From NCBI GenBank assembly GCA_022792815.1, contig JAAWBS010000053.1, positions 1-47,033 of the forward strand: a stretch of 47,033 nt of DNA, given 5' to 3'. The translations under genes were made by a program, and so were the position numbers. This document shows, piece after piece, positions 34,220 through 42,379 of the stretch. The DNA is from Hungatella sp. (GTDB lineage Bacteria; Bacillota; Clostridia; Lachnospirales; Lachnospiraceae). Every line of letters starts with the position of its first letter. Position 1 is the first letter of the stretch. Under the pieces are notes generated by a model. That model saw only the letters and a program-made list of their open reading frames with translations. It made no database searches and was not told the origin of the DNA.

Positions 34220-34267
34220 GTCAAGCTGCCCATTTTTTGTACGAGAAAAAGGAGGGGGCAGCTTGAC
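34220..34267. repeat. 12-bp inverted repeat in front of the defence pair
   Basis: GTCAAGCTGCCC (34220-34231) is exactly complementary to GGGCAGCTTGAC (34256-34267); the 24-base interior is A+T-rich. The right arm overlaps the -35 box of the next promoter. It could be an operator, a hairpin, or the end of a mobile element. The stretch 34292-34490 after it holds only A+T-rich leader sequence and no gene that I can support. Confidence 0.6.
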
Positions 34268-34291
34268 TGGCCAGCCAAAAAAGAGCATAAT
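34263..34291 (+). promoter_or_regulatory. promoter of the ATPase/TOPRIM pair
   Basis: TTGACT (34263-34268), 17-bp spacer, CATAAT (34286-34291). It implies a 5' leader of nearly 190 bases before the ATPase start. The inverted-repeat arm covers the -35 box, a good place for a repressor. Confidence 0.6.
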
Positions 34292-34490
34292 AGATGAGAG
34301 GAATCGGTAGTCTTCGAGTCAGGTATCTTGGGAGATGGGAGGATGGCGTGACGCCGACTGTTTTGTAAAAGTTTTATGGTCTCAGCGCCATGGCGTAATG
34401 GCTTTTCCTGGAATATATTGTCAGAATATTCAGCCAAGTTTTGAGTTTCGCAAATGCCAATATAAAAGTTTAGTAAGCAAGGAGTATAAG

Positions 34491-35717
34491 ATGGGAAAAA
34501 TCGAGGGAATCAGAATCCAGAATTACGGTCCGTTGAAAGATATCATTATGGGAAAAACCCGTTCGAATCAGAAAGTAAAGGCGCTGGGCAATCTGGTGGC
34601 AATCATAGGTCCAAGCGGAAACGGGAAAAGTACTTTTGCAGATGTGTTTGGATTTATTGCGGATTGTCTGGAGATGGGAGTGGAGGAAGCCTGTGATGCC
34701 AATAATCGAGGGGGCTATGAAAAGTTAATCTCCCAAAACGCGGAAGGCCCCATTTCTTTTGAATTGTATTATAGAGAATCAAGCAATACACGTCCAATTA
34801 CCTACCAATTAGAGATTGCTCTGGATAAAACGGGTCGTCCATATGTTAAGCAGGAGCGGCTCAGGCAAAGAGTAGAACGCTATGGGTGGCCGCGCTCTTT
34901 TTTATATTTACAGGAAGGAAAAGGATATGTTTTTGAAGGAAGTGAAAATGAAGAAACAGGACAAAACGATGACGGAAGTATTGTGGGAAAACCGGTAGAT
35001 GTAGAATTAAATGATATCCGTAAGCTGGGCATTGTCACATTGGGGGCTATGAAGCAATATGGAAGAGTAGAAAAATTCCTGAACTTTTTAAGAAGCTGGT
35101 TTTTGTGCTATTTTTCTCCGGATTCGGCCAGAATGATACAGTCTGCAGCGCCTCAAGCCTATTTAAACAGGACAGGCAGTAATATTAACAATGTAGCACA
35201 GTATATGTTTCGGGAAAATCCAAAAGATTTTAAAAAGGTGTTAGAGGAGATTCAGGATAAACTTCCGGGAATAGAAAAAGTGGAGCCGATTCGCTTTGAA
35301 AACGGACAGATGATGTTGAAATTTTGGGAATCAGGTTTTAAAGAGGCTTTTTATTCACAAAAGATGTCTGATGGAACCTTGAAACTATTTGCGTACTATT
35401 TGTTACTGCATGAAAAGAACCCAAGACAGCTGGTGTTTATTGAGGAACCGGAAAACGGCCTTTATCATCAATATTTAAGTACACTTGCCGATGAAATGAT
35501 TGGAAGCGTGGGAAGCGGATTTTCGAAGCAGATTTTTGTGACTACTCACAGCCCGTTTTTTGTAAATGCCCTTGCACCGGAGAATGTATGGGTTTTGACC
35601 AAAGGGGAAAATGGTTTTTCTACAGTGAAGGAGGCCTCAGAATACCCATTTGTAAAAGAACTTTCTGAAGAGGGTGTGGAAGTGGGAGATATGTGGTACA
35701 GTAAGTACTTCGGATAA
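34491..35717 (+). CDS. AAA-type ATPase (AAA15/AAA21, OLD-like), candidate defence protein
   Basis: A 408-residue ABC/SMC-like ATPase with no membrane segment. It starts GIRIQNYGPLKDI; Walker A GPSGNGKST is at residues 40-48, a signature-like MSDGTLKLFAYYLLL precedes Walker B LVFIEEPENGLYH (314-326), and TTHSPFFVNAL follows (His353). Such ATPases are the sensor/motor half of many anti-phage pairs. The ATG at 34491 has AAGGAG before it; the frame is open from 34335 without a ribosome site. Base composition is clearly more A+T-rich than flanking genes, pointing to recent transfer. Its partner starts 9 bases after the stop. Confidence 0.88.
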   Translation: MGKIEGIRIQNYGPLKDIIMGKTRSNQKVKALGNLVAIIGPSGNGKSTFADVFGFIADCLEMGVEEACDANNRGGYEKLISQNAEGPISFELYYRESSNTRPITYQLEIALDKTGRPYVKQERLRQRVERYGWPRSFLYLQEGKGYVFEGSENEETGQNDDGSIVGKPVDVELNDIRKLGIVTLGAMKQYGRVEKFLNFLRSWFLCYFSPDSARMIQSAAPQAYLNRTGSNINNVAQYMFRENPKDFKKVLEEIQDKLPGIEKVEPIRFENGQMMLKFWESGFKEAFYSQKMSDGTLKLFAYYLLLHEKNPRQLVFIEEPENGLYHQYLSTLADEMIGSVGSGFSKQIFVTTHSPFFVNALAPENVWVLTKGENGFSTVKEASEYPFVKELSEEGVEVGDMWYSKYFG

Positions 35718-35726
35718 GGAGGAAAT

Positions 35727-36413
35727 ATGTATTTTCAATTTTTGATTGAGGATGAATCTACAGAAGTGCTGATCGGCCACATTATGGAAAAGTTAATAAA
35801 GCATTATTGCGGAAGGGAGATTTACTATGACAGTAAATCATTCCATGGTCTTGGCCATTTAAAAAGAACAGGAAACTTGACGGATAGAAAAACAGGAAAT
35901 TTGTTGAACGATTTAAGAATGTATTTGCGGGCATTTGATAGAAAACTGTCCGGCATGAAGGATACCGCTATTGTGGTGGTATTGGACAATGATATGCGCG
36001 ACACAGAGATGTTTCGGAAAGAATTGGAAATATTGGCGATAGAGAGTATGGTTTTTACAGATCATGTGTTTTGTATTGCAGTCAAGGAGATGGAGGCATG
36101 GCTGCTTGGCGATATGGAAGCCATAGAAGCGGCATATCCCAATGTGAGAAAAGGTGCTGTAAAAAATTATACTCAGGATGAGATCGGAGACACATGGGAG
36201 GTACTGGCTAATGCTGTATACAAAAACGGGTTAAGTGGCCTGCGAAAGAAAGCCGGCAATGCCTATACGGAGGTGGGGAAAGCGAAGAAAGAGTGGGCAG
36301 ACAGGATCGGGGCTTTTATGGATTTGGAGCATAATCATTCCCCCAGCTTTCAGTATTTTGTATCTAATTTGAAAGATAGGATTGAGAAAAGCGGCCCGTC
36401 GATCAAGATATAA
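35727..36413 (+). CDS. DUF4276/TOPRIM-like partner protein, candidate nuclease
   Basis: A 228-residue soluble protein. Three acidic clusters match a TOPRIM-type metal site: Glu8/Glu10 in FLIEDESTE, Asp87 and Asp89 in VVVLDNDMRD, and Glu121/Glu123 in AVKEMEAWLL. EMEAWLLGDMEAIEAAYP is typical of the DUF4276/RloB-like group encoded next to AAA15 ATPases in anti-phage and abortive-infection systems. Start has AAGGAGGAAAT; the gap to the ATPase is 9 bases. It is A+T-rich like its partner. I infer a nuclease released or guided by the ATPase; target unknown. It ends 58 bases before the convergent OLD gene. Confidence 0.75.
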   Translation: MYFQFLIEDESTEVLIGHIMEKLIKHYCGREIYYDSKSFHGLGHLKRTGNLTDRKTGNLLNDLRMYLRAFDRKLSGMKDTAIVVVLDNDMRDTEMFRKELEILAIESMVFTDHVFCIAVKEMEAWLLGDMEAIEAAYPNVRKGAVKNYTQDEIGDTWEVLANAVYKNGLSGLRKKAGNAYTEVGKAKKEWADRIGAFMDLEHNHSPSFQYFVSNLKDRIEKSGPSIKI

Positions 36414-36470
36414 AAAAGAATCATGGGGCACCTCTTCCGCAGTGACGAAGCCGCCCGGAGGCCGGTTCCG

Positions 36471-38321
36471 TCACTGCCTCTTACTGTCAAAAAACGCAAA
36501 GGCGTCGATGGCATCCAGGATATCCTCAAACTCCTCTCGCGGTGCCATCTGAATGTAGCGTTTCAAAATCTCCGTCTCCTTATTCTTATACCGGCCGTAA
36601 AATATATCAAACAGGTTGTGGCCCCGCATATAGATCTTAAACTCCTCAAAATGCTCTTTTATGTCATCGACAGATTCCAGGTCCTTTCCCAGAACCTCCT
36701 TCAGATGAAGCCCGCAGGTCAGACGCCCTAAGTAGCTCTGCCATTTTTCCAGGAGAGTTTCCCAGAAATCCTCTTCGTCCCGGATGATGCCCAGCCCGGC
36801 CATGATGGCGGGGTTGAGGAAATAGTTTTCGAAGGAATAGTATTTTAGGATCAGCACATTGCGGCGGTCCACCCGGGGAAGCTTATCCGCATCCTCCAGG
36901 TTTCGGTCGTCATAATACCGGCACAGCTGTGCGGCCAGTTCCTCCCGGTCCTTGCCGTCCCCGTCCCGGATCATGAGGAAATGGTCCCGGAGATAGACCT
37001 GGTTCATGTACTTTAGGTTGGCGTAGGTGCGGATGTTGGTACAGCTGTTGGTGGTGAGGATGGAGACCCGGGTGAGGTTGCCCTTCTTATCGTGAAGTTC
37101 GGAATAATAGTTTTCCAACAGAATGGGCAGGCGATTTTTATCCTGCTTGCCCTCCACGATGAAGACAAAGCCCACATTGAGAAGATCCACGGCATTGTAC
37201 CCTAAGTCATCTAGGATCTCGTCGATATCCGCGTGATCCCGGACAAAACAATGGCCGTCCTCGTCCAGCTGAACCTGGCGGATCTGCCGGCTGGAGAAAT
37301 TGACGATCATGTTGGGGGAGTGGGTGGTGAAGATCACCTGGTTTTTCTTGGAGAGGCGATAGAGGATCTCACCCGCCGTCTTCTGCATGGAGGGGTGGAG
37401 AAACAGTTCCGGGTACTCCACCATGATGATGCTGGCGATCCGGTTCTCGTCCTCCACATAAGTTTCCAGGAGAGACAGCATGTAGATACTCTTCATACCG
37501 TTGCCCAGCTGCTCCACGGGACTTCCGTGAGGACTGTCCTTCTGCCACACGGCGGCATCGATGTGAAACAGCTCATTGTGGTTGCAGGTGAGAGTGTAGG
37601 TCAGGCGTTCGGGCCCGCCGTTTTTGCGGTAGTTCTCATTGAGTCTTTGGGAGAAGCTGTTTAAATTCAGCTGGTACATCTTGTATTCCAACAGCTTGGC
37701 CGTCTCGCACAGCTGCAGCTCCTTGGGTTGCTTCTGGTTGATCAGCCCGATGCAGGAAAAGCACTGGCTGCACACCTTGGCCGGGTCGAACATGCACACG
37801 TCGGACCGGAGCTTTACAAGCTGCTGATCGTCCTGAAACATCAGAAGATCATCCTGCAAAAGCCGGACATCCCGCGCGGTGCCGATAAAATACAGCCGAG
37901 GGAGAAGCTGAGGAATGTAGCGGTTGTGCTTGCGGACGCCGTCAAAATAGCGGACCTCCCCGTGGTGATTGATGATGCAGGAGAAGGTCAGCTGCCCGTC
38001 GGAAAAGGAGGGCAGTTTGGCCGAAAAGTCCTTAAGCCAGGCGTCATAACGCCGATACTGGCTGATGAGGCGGTGACTGTGAAGGAGGCGCAGGTCCTCC
38101 TCGCTGATCTCCAGGATGAGAGAAATCTCAATGTTCTGCCTCTTGTCGTTAAAGTCTAAGACAGACACCGGATAGTCGCCCAGAGCGGCCCGGAGGGCGT
38201 TGAGAATCTGGGTTTTTCCGGTGTTGTTTTTGCCCACCAGAATCAGGGCATTCTCGATATCCGCCACCGTCAGGCTGCGGATGGACCTGAAATTTCGAAT
38301 ATGCAGGTTGGAGATACGCAT
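36471..38321 (-). CDS. OLD-family ATPase/TOPRIM endonuclease-like protein
   Basis: A 616-residue protein. N-terminal ABC-type ATPase: LHIRNFRSIRSLTVADIENA, Walker A GKNNTGKT (residues 30-37), then a long insert with four cysteines (CMFDPAKVCSQCFSC), VEYPELFLHPS and FTTHSPNMIV. C-terminal TOPRIM domain: Glu390 in FIVEGKQDKNRLP, and Asp453/Asp455 in IRDGDGKDREE, then LKYYSFENYFLNP. OLD proteins cut DNA or act against phages, often with a UvrD-like partner (Gabija) or a reverse transcriptase; no such partner is visible. It follows the HAD gene by 15 bases, with AAGGAG before its ATG. G+C-rich like the chromosome, unlike the convergent pair. Confidence 0.85.
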   Translation of the reverse strand: MRISNLHIRNFRSIRSLTVADIENALILVGKNNTGKTQILNALRAALGDYPVSVLDFNDKRQNIEISLILEISEEDLRLLHSHRLISQYRRYDAWLKDFSAKLPSFSDGQLTFSCIINHHGEVRYFDGVRKHNRYIPQLLPRLYFIGTARDVRLLQDDLLMFQDDQQLVKLRSDVCMFDPAKVCSQCFSCIGLINQKQPKELQLCETAKLLEYKMYQLNLNSFSQRLNENYRKNGGPERLTYTLTCNHNELFHIDAAVWQKDSPHGSPVEQLGNGMKSIYMLSLLETYVEDENRIASIIMVEYPELFLHPSMQKTAGEILYRLSKKNQVIFTTHSPNMIVNFSSRQIRQVQLDEDGHCFVRDHADIDEILDDLGYNAVDLLNVGFVFIVEGKQDKNRLPILLENYYSELHDKKGNLTRVSILTTNSCTNIRTYANLKYMNQVYLRDHFLMIRDGDGKDREELAAQLCRYYDDRNLEDADKLPRVDRRNVLILKYYSFENYFLNPAIMAGLGIIRDEEDFWETLLEKWQSYLGRLTCGLHLKEVLGKDLESVDDIKEHFEEFKIYMRGHNLFDIFYGRYKNKETEILKRYIQMAPREEFEDILDAIDAFAFFDSKRQ

Positions 38322-38336
38322 AGAAAGACTCCTTCT

Positions 38337-39134
38337 CTACAGGATATGCCGTTTAAAGAGTTCCGCCATAGCCACTGCCACCCCGTCGTCTTCCACACTT
38401 GGGCAGATCTTTTGGGCGATGCTCTTTACGGCCGTTACTCCGTTTTCCATGGCGAAGCCGTTTCCCACCGTCTCAAACATCTCCACATCATTGGGTCCGT
38501 CCCCGAAACAGAAGCTGTCCTCTACAGGGATGGAGAGCATCCGGAGCACCTCTTTGATCCCGGTGGCTTTAGAGACCTGTTTTCCGTAGAGCTCTGTGGT
38601 CTGCCCGGGCCCGCGGATCTCGCTGGCAAAAGCCCCGCAGCAGGAGGCGGCATACTCGGACTGCTCCTGGGTCTCCATCCAGGCCTCCACCTTGATCGTC
38701 CTGTCAAGCACTTCCTCCTCCTCAAAATCGTGAAGGATCTGTTCCATGTCGATGTTGCATCCTCTGTAAAAGTTAAGCAGGCTCGTAAATGCCGGGTCTA
38801 AGTAGGAGTAGGAGGGGGTTGACAGGATGTACTGGATGCCTCTCTTGCGGAAGCTGCGGCACAGACTGTCCACATCCTCCCGCGGTAAGTGCCGGATCCC
38901 CAGATCCCGGCCCTGATACCGGATGTGAGCCCCGTTGGCGAGCACATATCCGTCAAATCCCATGGCCTTGATATTCCCGGCGATGAAGGACCAGGGCCTT
39001 CCGCTGGCGATAAAGCACAGATGCCCCCGCTTTTGGGCCTGGGCGATGGACGCCTTTACCCGGTCGGTTACCCTGCCGATGCGGGTGGAAAAGATCGTCC
39101 CGTCTATATCAAAAAATATGATTTTTCTGTTCAT
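38337..39134 (-). CDS. HAD-superfamily hydrolase, Cof type
   Basis: A 265-residue cytoplasmic phosphatase of the Cof/YbiV group. Motif I FFDIDGTIFSTR (nucleophile Asp9, acid Asp11), motif II IASGRPWS, and motif IV FGDGPNDVEMFE near residue 213. The cap of type C2b lies between. Typical substrates are sugar phosphates, FMN or phospholipid-linked sugars; which one cannot be read. CGGAGAC precedes the ATG. It is the first gene of a two-gene minus-strand unit with the OLD gene, an unusual partner that could be chance. Confidence 0.88.
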   Translation of the reverse strand: MNRKIIFFDIDGTIFSTRIGRVTDRVKASIAQAQKRGHLCFIASGRPWSFIAGNIKAMGFDGYVLANGAHIRYQGRDLGIRHLPREDVDSLCRSFRKRGIQYILSTPSYSYLDPAFTSLLNFYRGCNIDMEQILHDFEEEEVLDRTIKVEAWMETQEQSEYAASCCGAFASEIRGPGQTTELYGKQVSKATGIKEVLRMLSIPVEDSFCFGDGPNDVEMFETVGNGFAMENGVTAVKSIAQKICPSVEDDGVAVAMAELFKRHIL

Positions 39135-39581
39135 CTGTCGTCTCCGTTTCTGTTGGACTGTTTTTTCATTATAACCTGAGGAGAAAAATAAATCTACCTA
39201 AAGTGATGAAAAAGTGCCTCCTGAGCCTTAAAAGTGTGTATGTGATTTTGGGGGCTTTTGGGATACAATGAGGCAAACAAGGAGATCGGGCCCGGAGGAG
39301 GAGACTGATGAAGACTGGGAATGAAGCCCGCCTTGGTATGCGGGAGGGTCCTGTTAATGGGGATGAATTACCATAAGGATGACAGAAATAAGAGCCACAG
39401 CTGTGTGATTGAGAAGATGAGGTATAGCGGGAGGAGTCCGTCAGGCATGCCATAAAATAGAAGAATCCAGGGAAGACGGTGTAACTCAGTAAAATGGGTT
39501 ACACCATCTTCCCGTTTGCTGTGATGCAAAGAGGGAGCCCTGCCCGCCGGATTTTCGAAGGACCGCGGGAGATATGATCTG
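39135..39581. other. 447-bp gene-poor stretch with two tiny open frames
   Basis: No recognised gene. On the plus strand a TACAAT box (39264-39269) precedes AGGAGGAG and an ATG at 39308 (22 codons, to 39376), overlapped by an ATG at 39357 behind GGGAGGG (32 codons, to 39455, MNYHKDDRNKSHSC…). Both have good ribosome sites, but nothing else supports translation. A TATAAT on the minus strand at about 39167-39172 may belong to the HAD promoter, though its -35 is weak. Confidence 0.35.
39470..39513 (-). terminator. hairpin after the phosphodiesterase/ABC operon
   Basis: GGGAAGACGGTGTAAC (39470-39485) and GTTACACCATCTTCCC (39498-39513) form a 16-bp stem with one mismatched pair. It lies about 70 bases past the permease stop on the minus strand. 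The T-run after it on that strand is poor, so it may be an mRNA-stabilising end or a weak terminator. Confidence 0.55.
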
Positions 39582-41330
39582 TCAATTCCCTGCGATTCTT
39601 TTTTCCAGACGCCGCTGCTTCCACTGCCGGATTCTGGCCATTCCGCTTCCCTGACCGAAATACAGGGCGATCGAGGAGAGGACCATCAGCACGACCGTGT
39701 ATACAAAGCTCATGGCCTTGGCGTCGATGGCTGCCGACTCGTCGGAAGCCGCCTTGATCACGATGCCCAAAGGCTGAAACAGAGGATGATACAAAAATAC
39801 GGACAGGTCGTAATCCGACAGCATACCGTTAAAGTTCAGAATGATCACGGACATGATGGCCGGAAAGATGACAGGAATAATTACCTTGATCATGGTGTAC
39901 AGGGTACCTGCCCCCATACATTTGGCGGCTTCCTCCAGATCGCTGTCCAGGCTGAACAATGCCGCCTTCACCATGCGGTAGGAGAAGGGAAGCTTGACAA
40001 CCGTGTAGCCCACAAGCATCAGCACGACCGTGCCCACCATCACATAGTTGAAAATGATGGCATGCCGTTCCCCGTAGGTAGTCATGAGCCCCAAGGCGAT
40101 GAGGGTGGAGGGGAGCAGCCAGGGAATCAGCATACCCCACTCGAAAAAGATATCAAACTTATGCTTGGCAGCTTTTACAAACCTGGCGCAGATGACGGCG
40201 GCAGTCACGGCCAGAACCGCTGCCGCAAGAGAGTAGACGATGCTGACCAGATAGGGCTTGACAGCGTCGATGCTGGTAAACAGCTTTCGATAGTTTGCCA
40301 GAGTAAAGGAGCCCAGCGTGATTTCCCCTGTCTTGATGGACAGAGAATCACAGAAGGAGTACAGGACCACCAGGATGATGGGAATGACATAGATGGCAAA
40401 CATAAAGTAAGCGATGATGTGTGCCAGGATGTTAAACACCGGATTGTCAATCTTCTGCTTTTTCAGCTTGGCCTTGGTCTTGGATACGGAGATGTAGTTT
40501 CCGCCTTTCTCAATTCTGCTGAATACGGCCAGCAAAAGGATGGTGGCCAGACCTAAAAGGACAGCCAGAAATGCCGCCACCTCCCTGGAATAGCTGGATT
40601 TGGAGAAGGTGATAATCATGGGGTTGATGGTCTGAAAATTATCGCCTCCCACAATAAGCGGTGCGGACATGGCCCCAAGGCCGGTCAGAAACGTCAGGAT
40701 GGTGATGGCAAAAAAGGTGGGCTTTAAAACCGGCATCACCACCTGGAAGAAGATAGCAGCCCCGGATGCTCCCATGTTTTTAGCCGCTTCAATGGTGTGG
40801 TAGTCCAGGCCGTGGATGGCATTCTTCAGAAACATCATGTGGTTCTGGGTACAGGAGAAGGTCATGACAAAGACCACTGCCCCGTATCCCACAAACCATC
40901 CGGGATTCATGGCCGGAAACAGCTTGAGAAGCATTTTGGTCAGAATCCCGTTGGCCCCATACACATACTTGTACCCGGAGACCAGGACTACGCCGCCGTA
41001 GATCAGGGAGCTCATGTAGGCGAGACGGAGGATTTTGGCGCCCTTAATGTCCCAGTACTCTGTCAAAAGCACACTTAGGGTTCCCACCACATTGACAGTC
41101 ACGACCAGGGTGAAGGCCAGGATAAAGCTGTTTTTCAAACTTTTCATGGCTCTGGCGGAACCGAACACCTTGCCGAACACCTCGGTGGAGAACTGGCCGT
41201 TTTTGTAAAAGACGCTGCCTAAAAGGCTTACATTGGGGAACAGGACAAATGCCACAATGGCCCAGGCGATAACGATCTTCACCATCAATGTCCGGATACT
41301 GACCGGTTTTGATTTTGCTGTGTTTTTCAT
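39582..41330 (-). CDS. ABC importer permease, fused double domain (Fbp/Phn/Pot type)
   Basis: A 582-residue membrane protein with about 12 segments in two halves, each a full binding-protein-dependent permease. The EAA loops read EAAKNMGASGAAIFFQVVMP (first half) and EAAKCMGAGTLYTMIKVIIP (second half). Such fused permeases serve iron(III), 2-aminoethylphosphonate or related importers, where a single chain makes the whole channel. GGGAGG lies seven bases before the ATG. It is last in the operon, 12 bases after the ATPase gene. Substrate judged from neighbours: probably a phosphodiester or phosphonate-like compound. Confidence 0.88.
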   Translation of the reverse strand: MKNTAKSKPVSIRTLMVKIVIAWAIVAFVLFPNVSLLGSVFYKNGQFSTEVFGKVFGSARAMKSLKNSFILAFTLVVTVNVVGTLSVLLTEYWDIKGAKILRLAYMSSLIYGGVVLVSGYKYVYGANGILTKMLLKLFPAMNPGWFVGYGAVVFVMTFSCTQNHMMFLKNAIHGLDYHTIEAAKNMGASGAAIFFQVVMPVLKPTFFAITILTFLTGLGAMSAPLIVGGDNFQTINPMIITFSKSSYSREVAAFLAVLLGLATILLLAVFSRIEKGGNYISVSKTKAKLKKQKIDNPVFNILAHIIAYFMFAIYVIPIILVVLYSFCDSLSIKTGEITLGSFTLANYRKLFTSIDAVKPYLVSIVYSLAAAVLAVTAAVICARFVKAAKHKFDIFFEWGMLIPWLLPSTLIALGLMTTYGERHAIIFNYVMVGTVVLMLVGYTVVKLPFSYRMVKAALFSLDSDLEEAAKCMGAGTLYTMIKVIIPVIFPAIMSVIILNFNGMLSDYDLSVFLYHPLFQPLGIVIKAASDESAAIDAKAMSFVYTVVLMVLSSIALYFGQGSGMARIRQWKQRRLEKRIAGN

Positions 41331-41342
41331 AGAGCGCCTCCC

Positions 41343-42347
41343 TTAGAACTGCATAATGTCTTTGGGGTCAAGGTACATGGTAAGACTTTGGCCTGCCTCC
41401 ATAAACGGTGTTCCGTCATTGACATGGATGACACGAATCTGGCAGTCCGGTGTATCCACCCGGTATTTGGTCATGACGCCGTTGTAGTCAAAGTCTCTGA
41501 TAATGCCCTGGATTTTGGCGGTTTTCTCCCTGGGCTTTAAGGAGATGCGCTCCAGACGGATGTAGCAGCGCTTGTCCGCTGCCAGAATGCCGGGAACCTG
41601 ACGGGCGATTTCCCCGGCAAGGGCGGGGGAGAGGCGGTTGATCTCACCAATAAAATCGCACACAAATTCGGATTTAGAGTGATTGTAGATGTTGTAGGGT
41701 TTGTCTACCTGTTCCACGAAACCGTTGTTGAACACGGCGATGCGGTCGGAGAGGGTTAAAGCCTCCTCCTGGTCATGGGTGACATAGAGGGTGGTGATCC
41801 CTAAGTTTTTCTGCAGGTTTTTCAGCTCGCTGCGCAGGCCCACCCGGAGTTTGGCATCCAGGTTGGATAAAGGCTCGTCAAGGCAGAGGATATGAGGCTC
41901 TAAGACGATGGCCCTGGCCAGGGCGACTCTCTGCTGCTGGCCTCCGGACAATTCAGACACATTGCGGGATAACTGCTCATCTTTGATCTCGATGACCTTG
42001 GCCACATCCTTGACCTTCTTGTCGATCTCTGCCGGGGACATCTTTTTTACTTTCAGGCCAAAGGCCAGATTTTCATACACGGTCATGGTGGGGAACAGGG
42101 CATAGCTCTGAAATACCATACCAATATTCCTCTTTTCCACCGGAGTGTTGGTGACATCCTTTCCGTCCACCACGATCTGGCCGCCGCTGGGCTCGATAAA
42201 GCCCACCAGAGCTCTTAAAGTCGTGGTCTTTCCGCAGCCGGAAGGACCCAGAAAGGTGAAAAATTCTCCGTCGTTGATGGTCAAGTTTAAATCCCTGATC
42301 GCCGTAAAATTCCCGTATTTAATTTCCAGATTCTTAAATTCAATCAT
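41343..42347 (-). CDS. ABC importer ATP-binding protein with TOBE domain (PotA/FbpC/UgpC type)
   Basis: A 334-residue ATPase. Walker A GPSGCGKTT (34-42), Q-loop in VFQSYALFPTMTVYENLAFG, signature LSGGQQQRVALARAI, Walker B ILCLDEPLSNLD, H-loop YVTHDQEEALTLSD. After residue 235 there is a C-terminal TOBE-like regulatory part (RLERISLKPREKTAKIQGII). ATG 42347 is preferred to a TTG six bases earlier because AGGGAG is correctly spaced from it. The binding-protein gene ends 26 bases before the TTG (33 bases before this ATG) and the permease gene follows. Confidence 0.92.
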   Translation of the reverse strand: MIEFKNLEIKYGNFTAIRDLNLTINDGEFFTFLGPSGCGKTTTLRALVGFIEPSGGQIVVDGKDVTNTPVEKRNIGMVFQSYALFPTMTVYENLAFGLKVKKMSPAEIDKKVKDVAKVIEIKDEQLSRNVSELSGGQQQRVALARAIVLEPHILCLDEPLSNLDAKLRVGLRSELKNLQKNLGITTLYVTHDQEEALTLSDRIAVFNNGFVEQVDKPYNIYNHSKSEFVCDFIGEINRLSPALAGEIARQVPGILAADKRCYIRLERISLKPREKTAKIQGIIRDFDYNGVMTKYRVDTPDCQIRVIHVNDGTPFMEAGQSLTMYLDPKDIMQF

Positions 42348-42379
42348 GTTCAATCTCCCTGCAAAAGGTGAAGACGGGC

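Noticed and set aside
34220..34267. Terminal inverted repeats of a complete insertion sequence
   Set aside because: The arms are only 24 bases apart and enclose no transposase.
39470..39513. Attenuator or regulatory stem for a plus-strand gene
   Set aside because: No plus-strand gene follows; the next gene is minus-strand and ends here, so an operon-end hairpin is the simpler reading.
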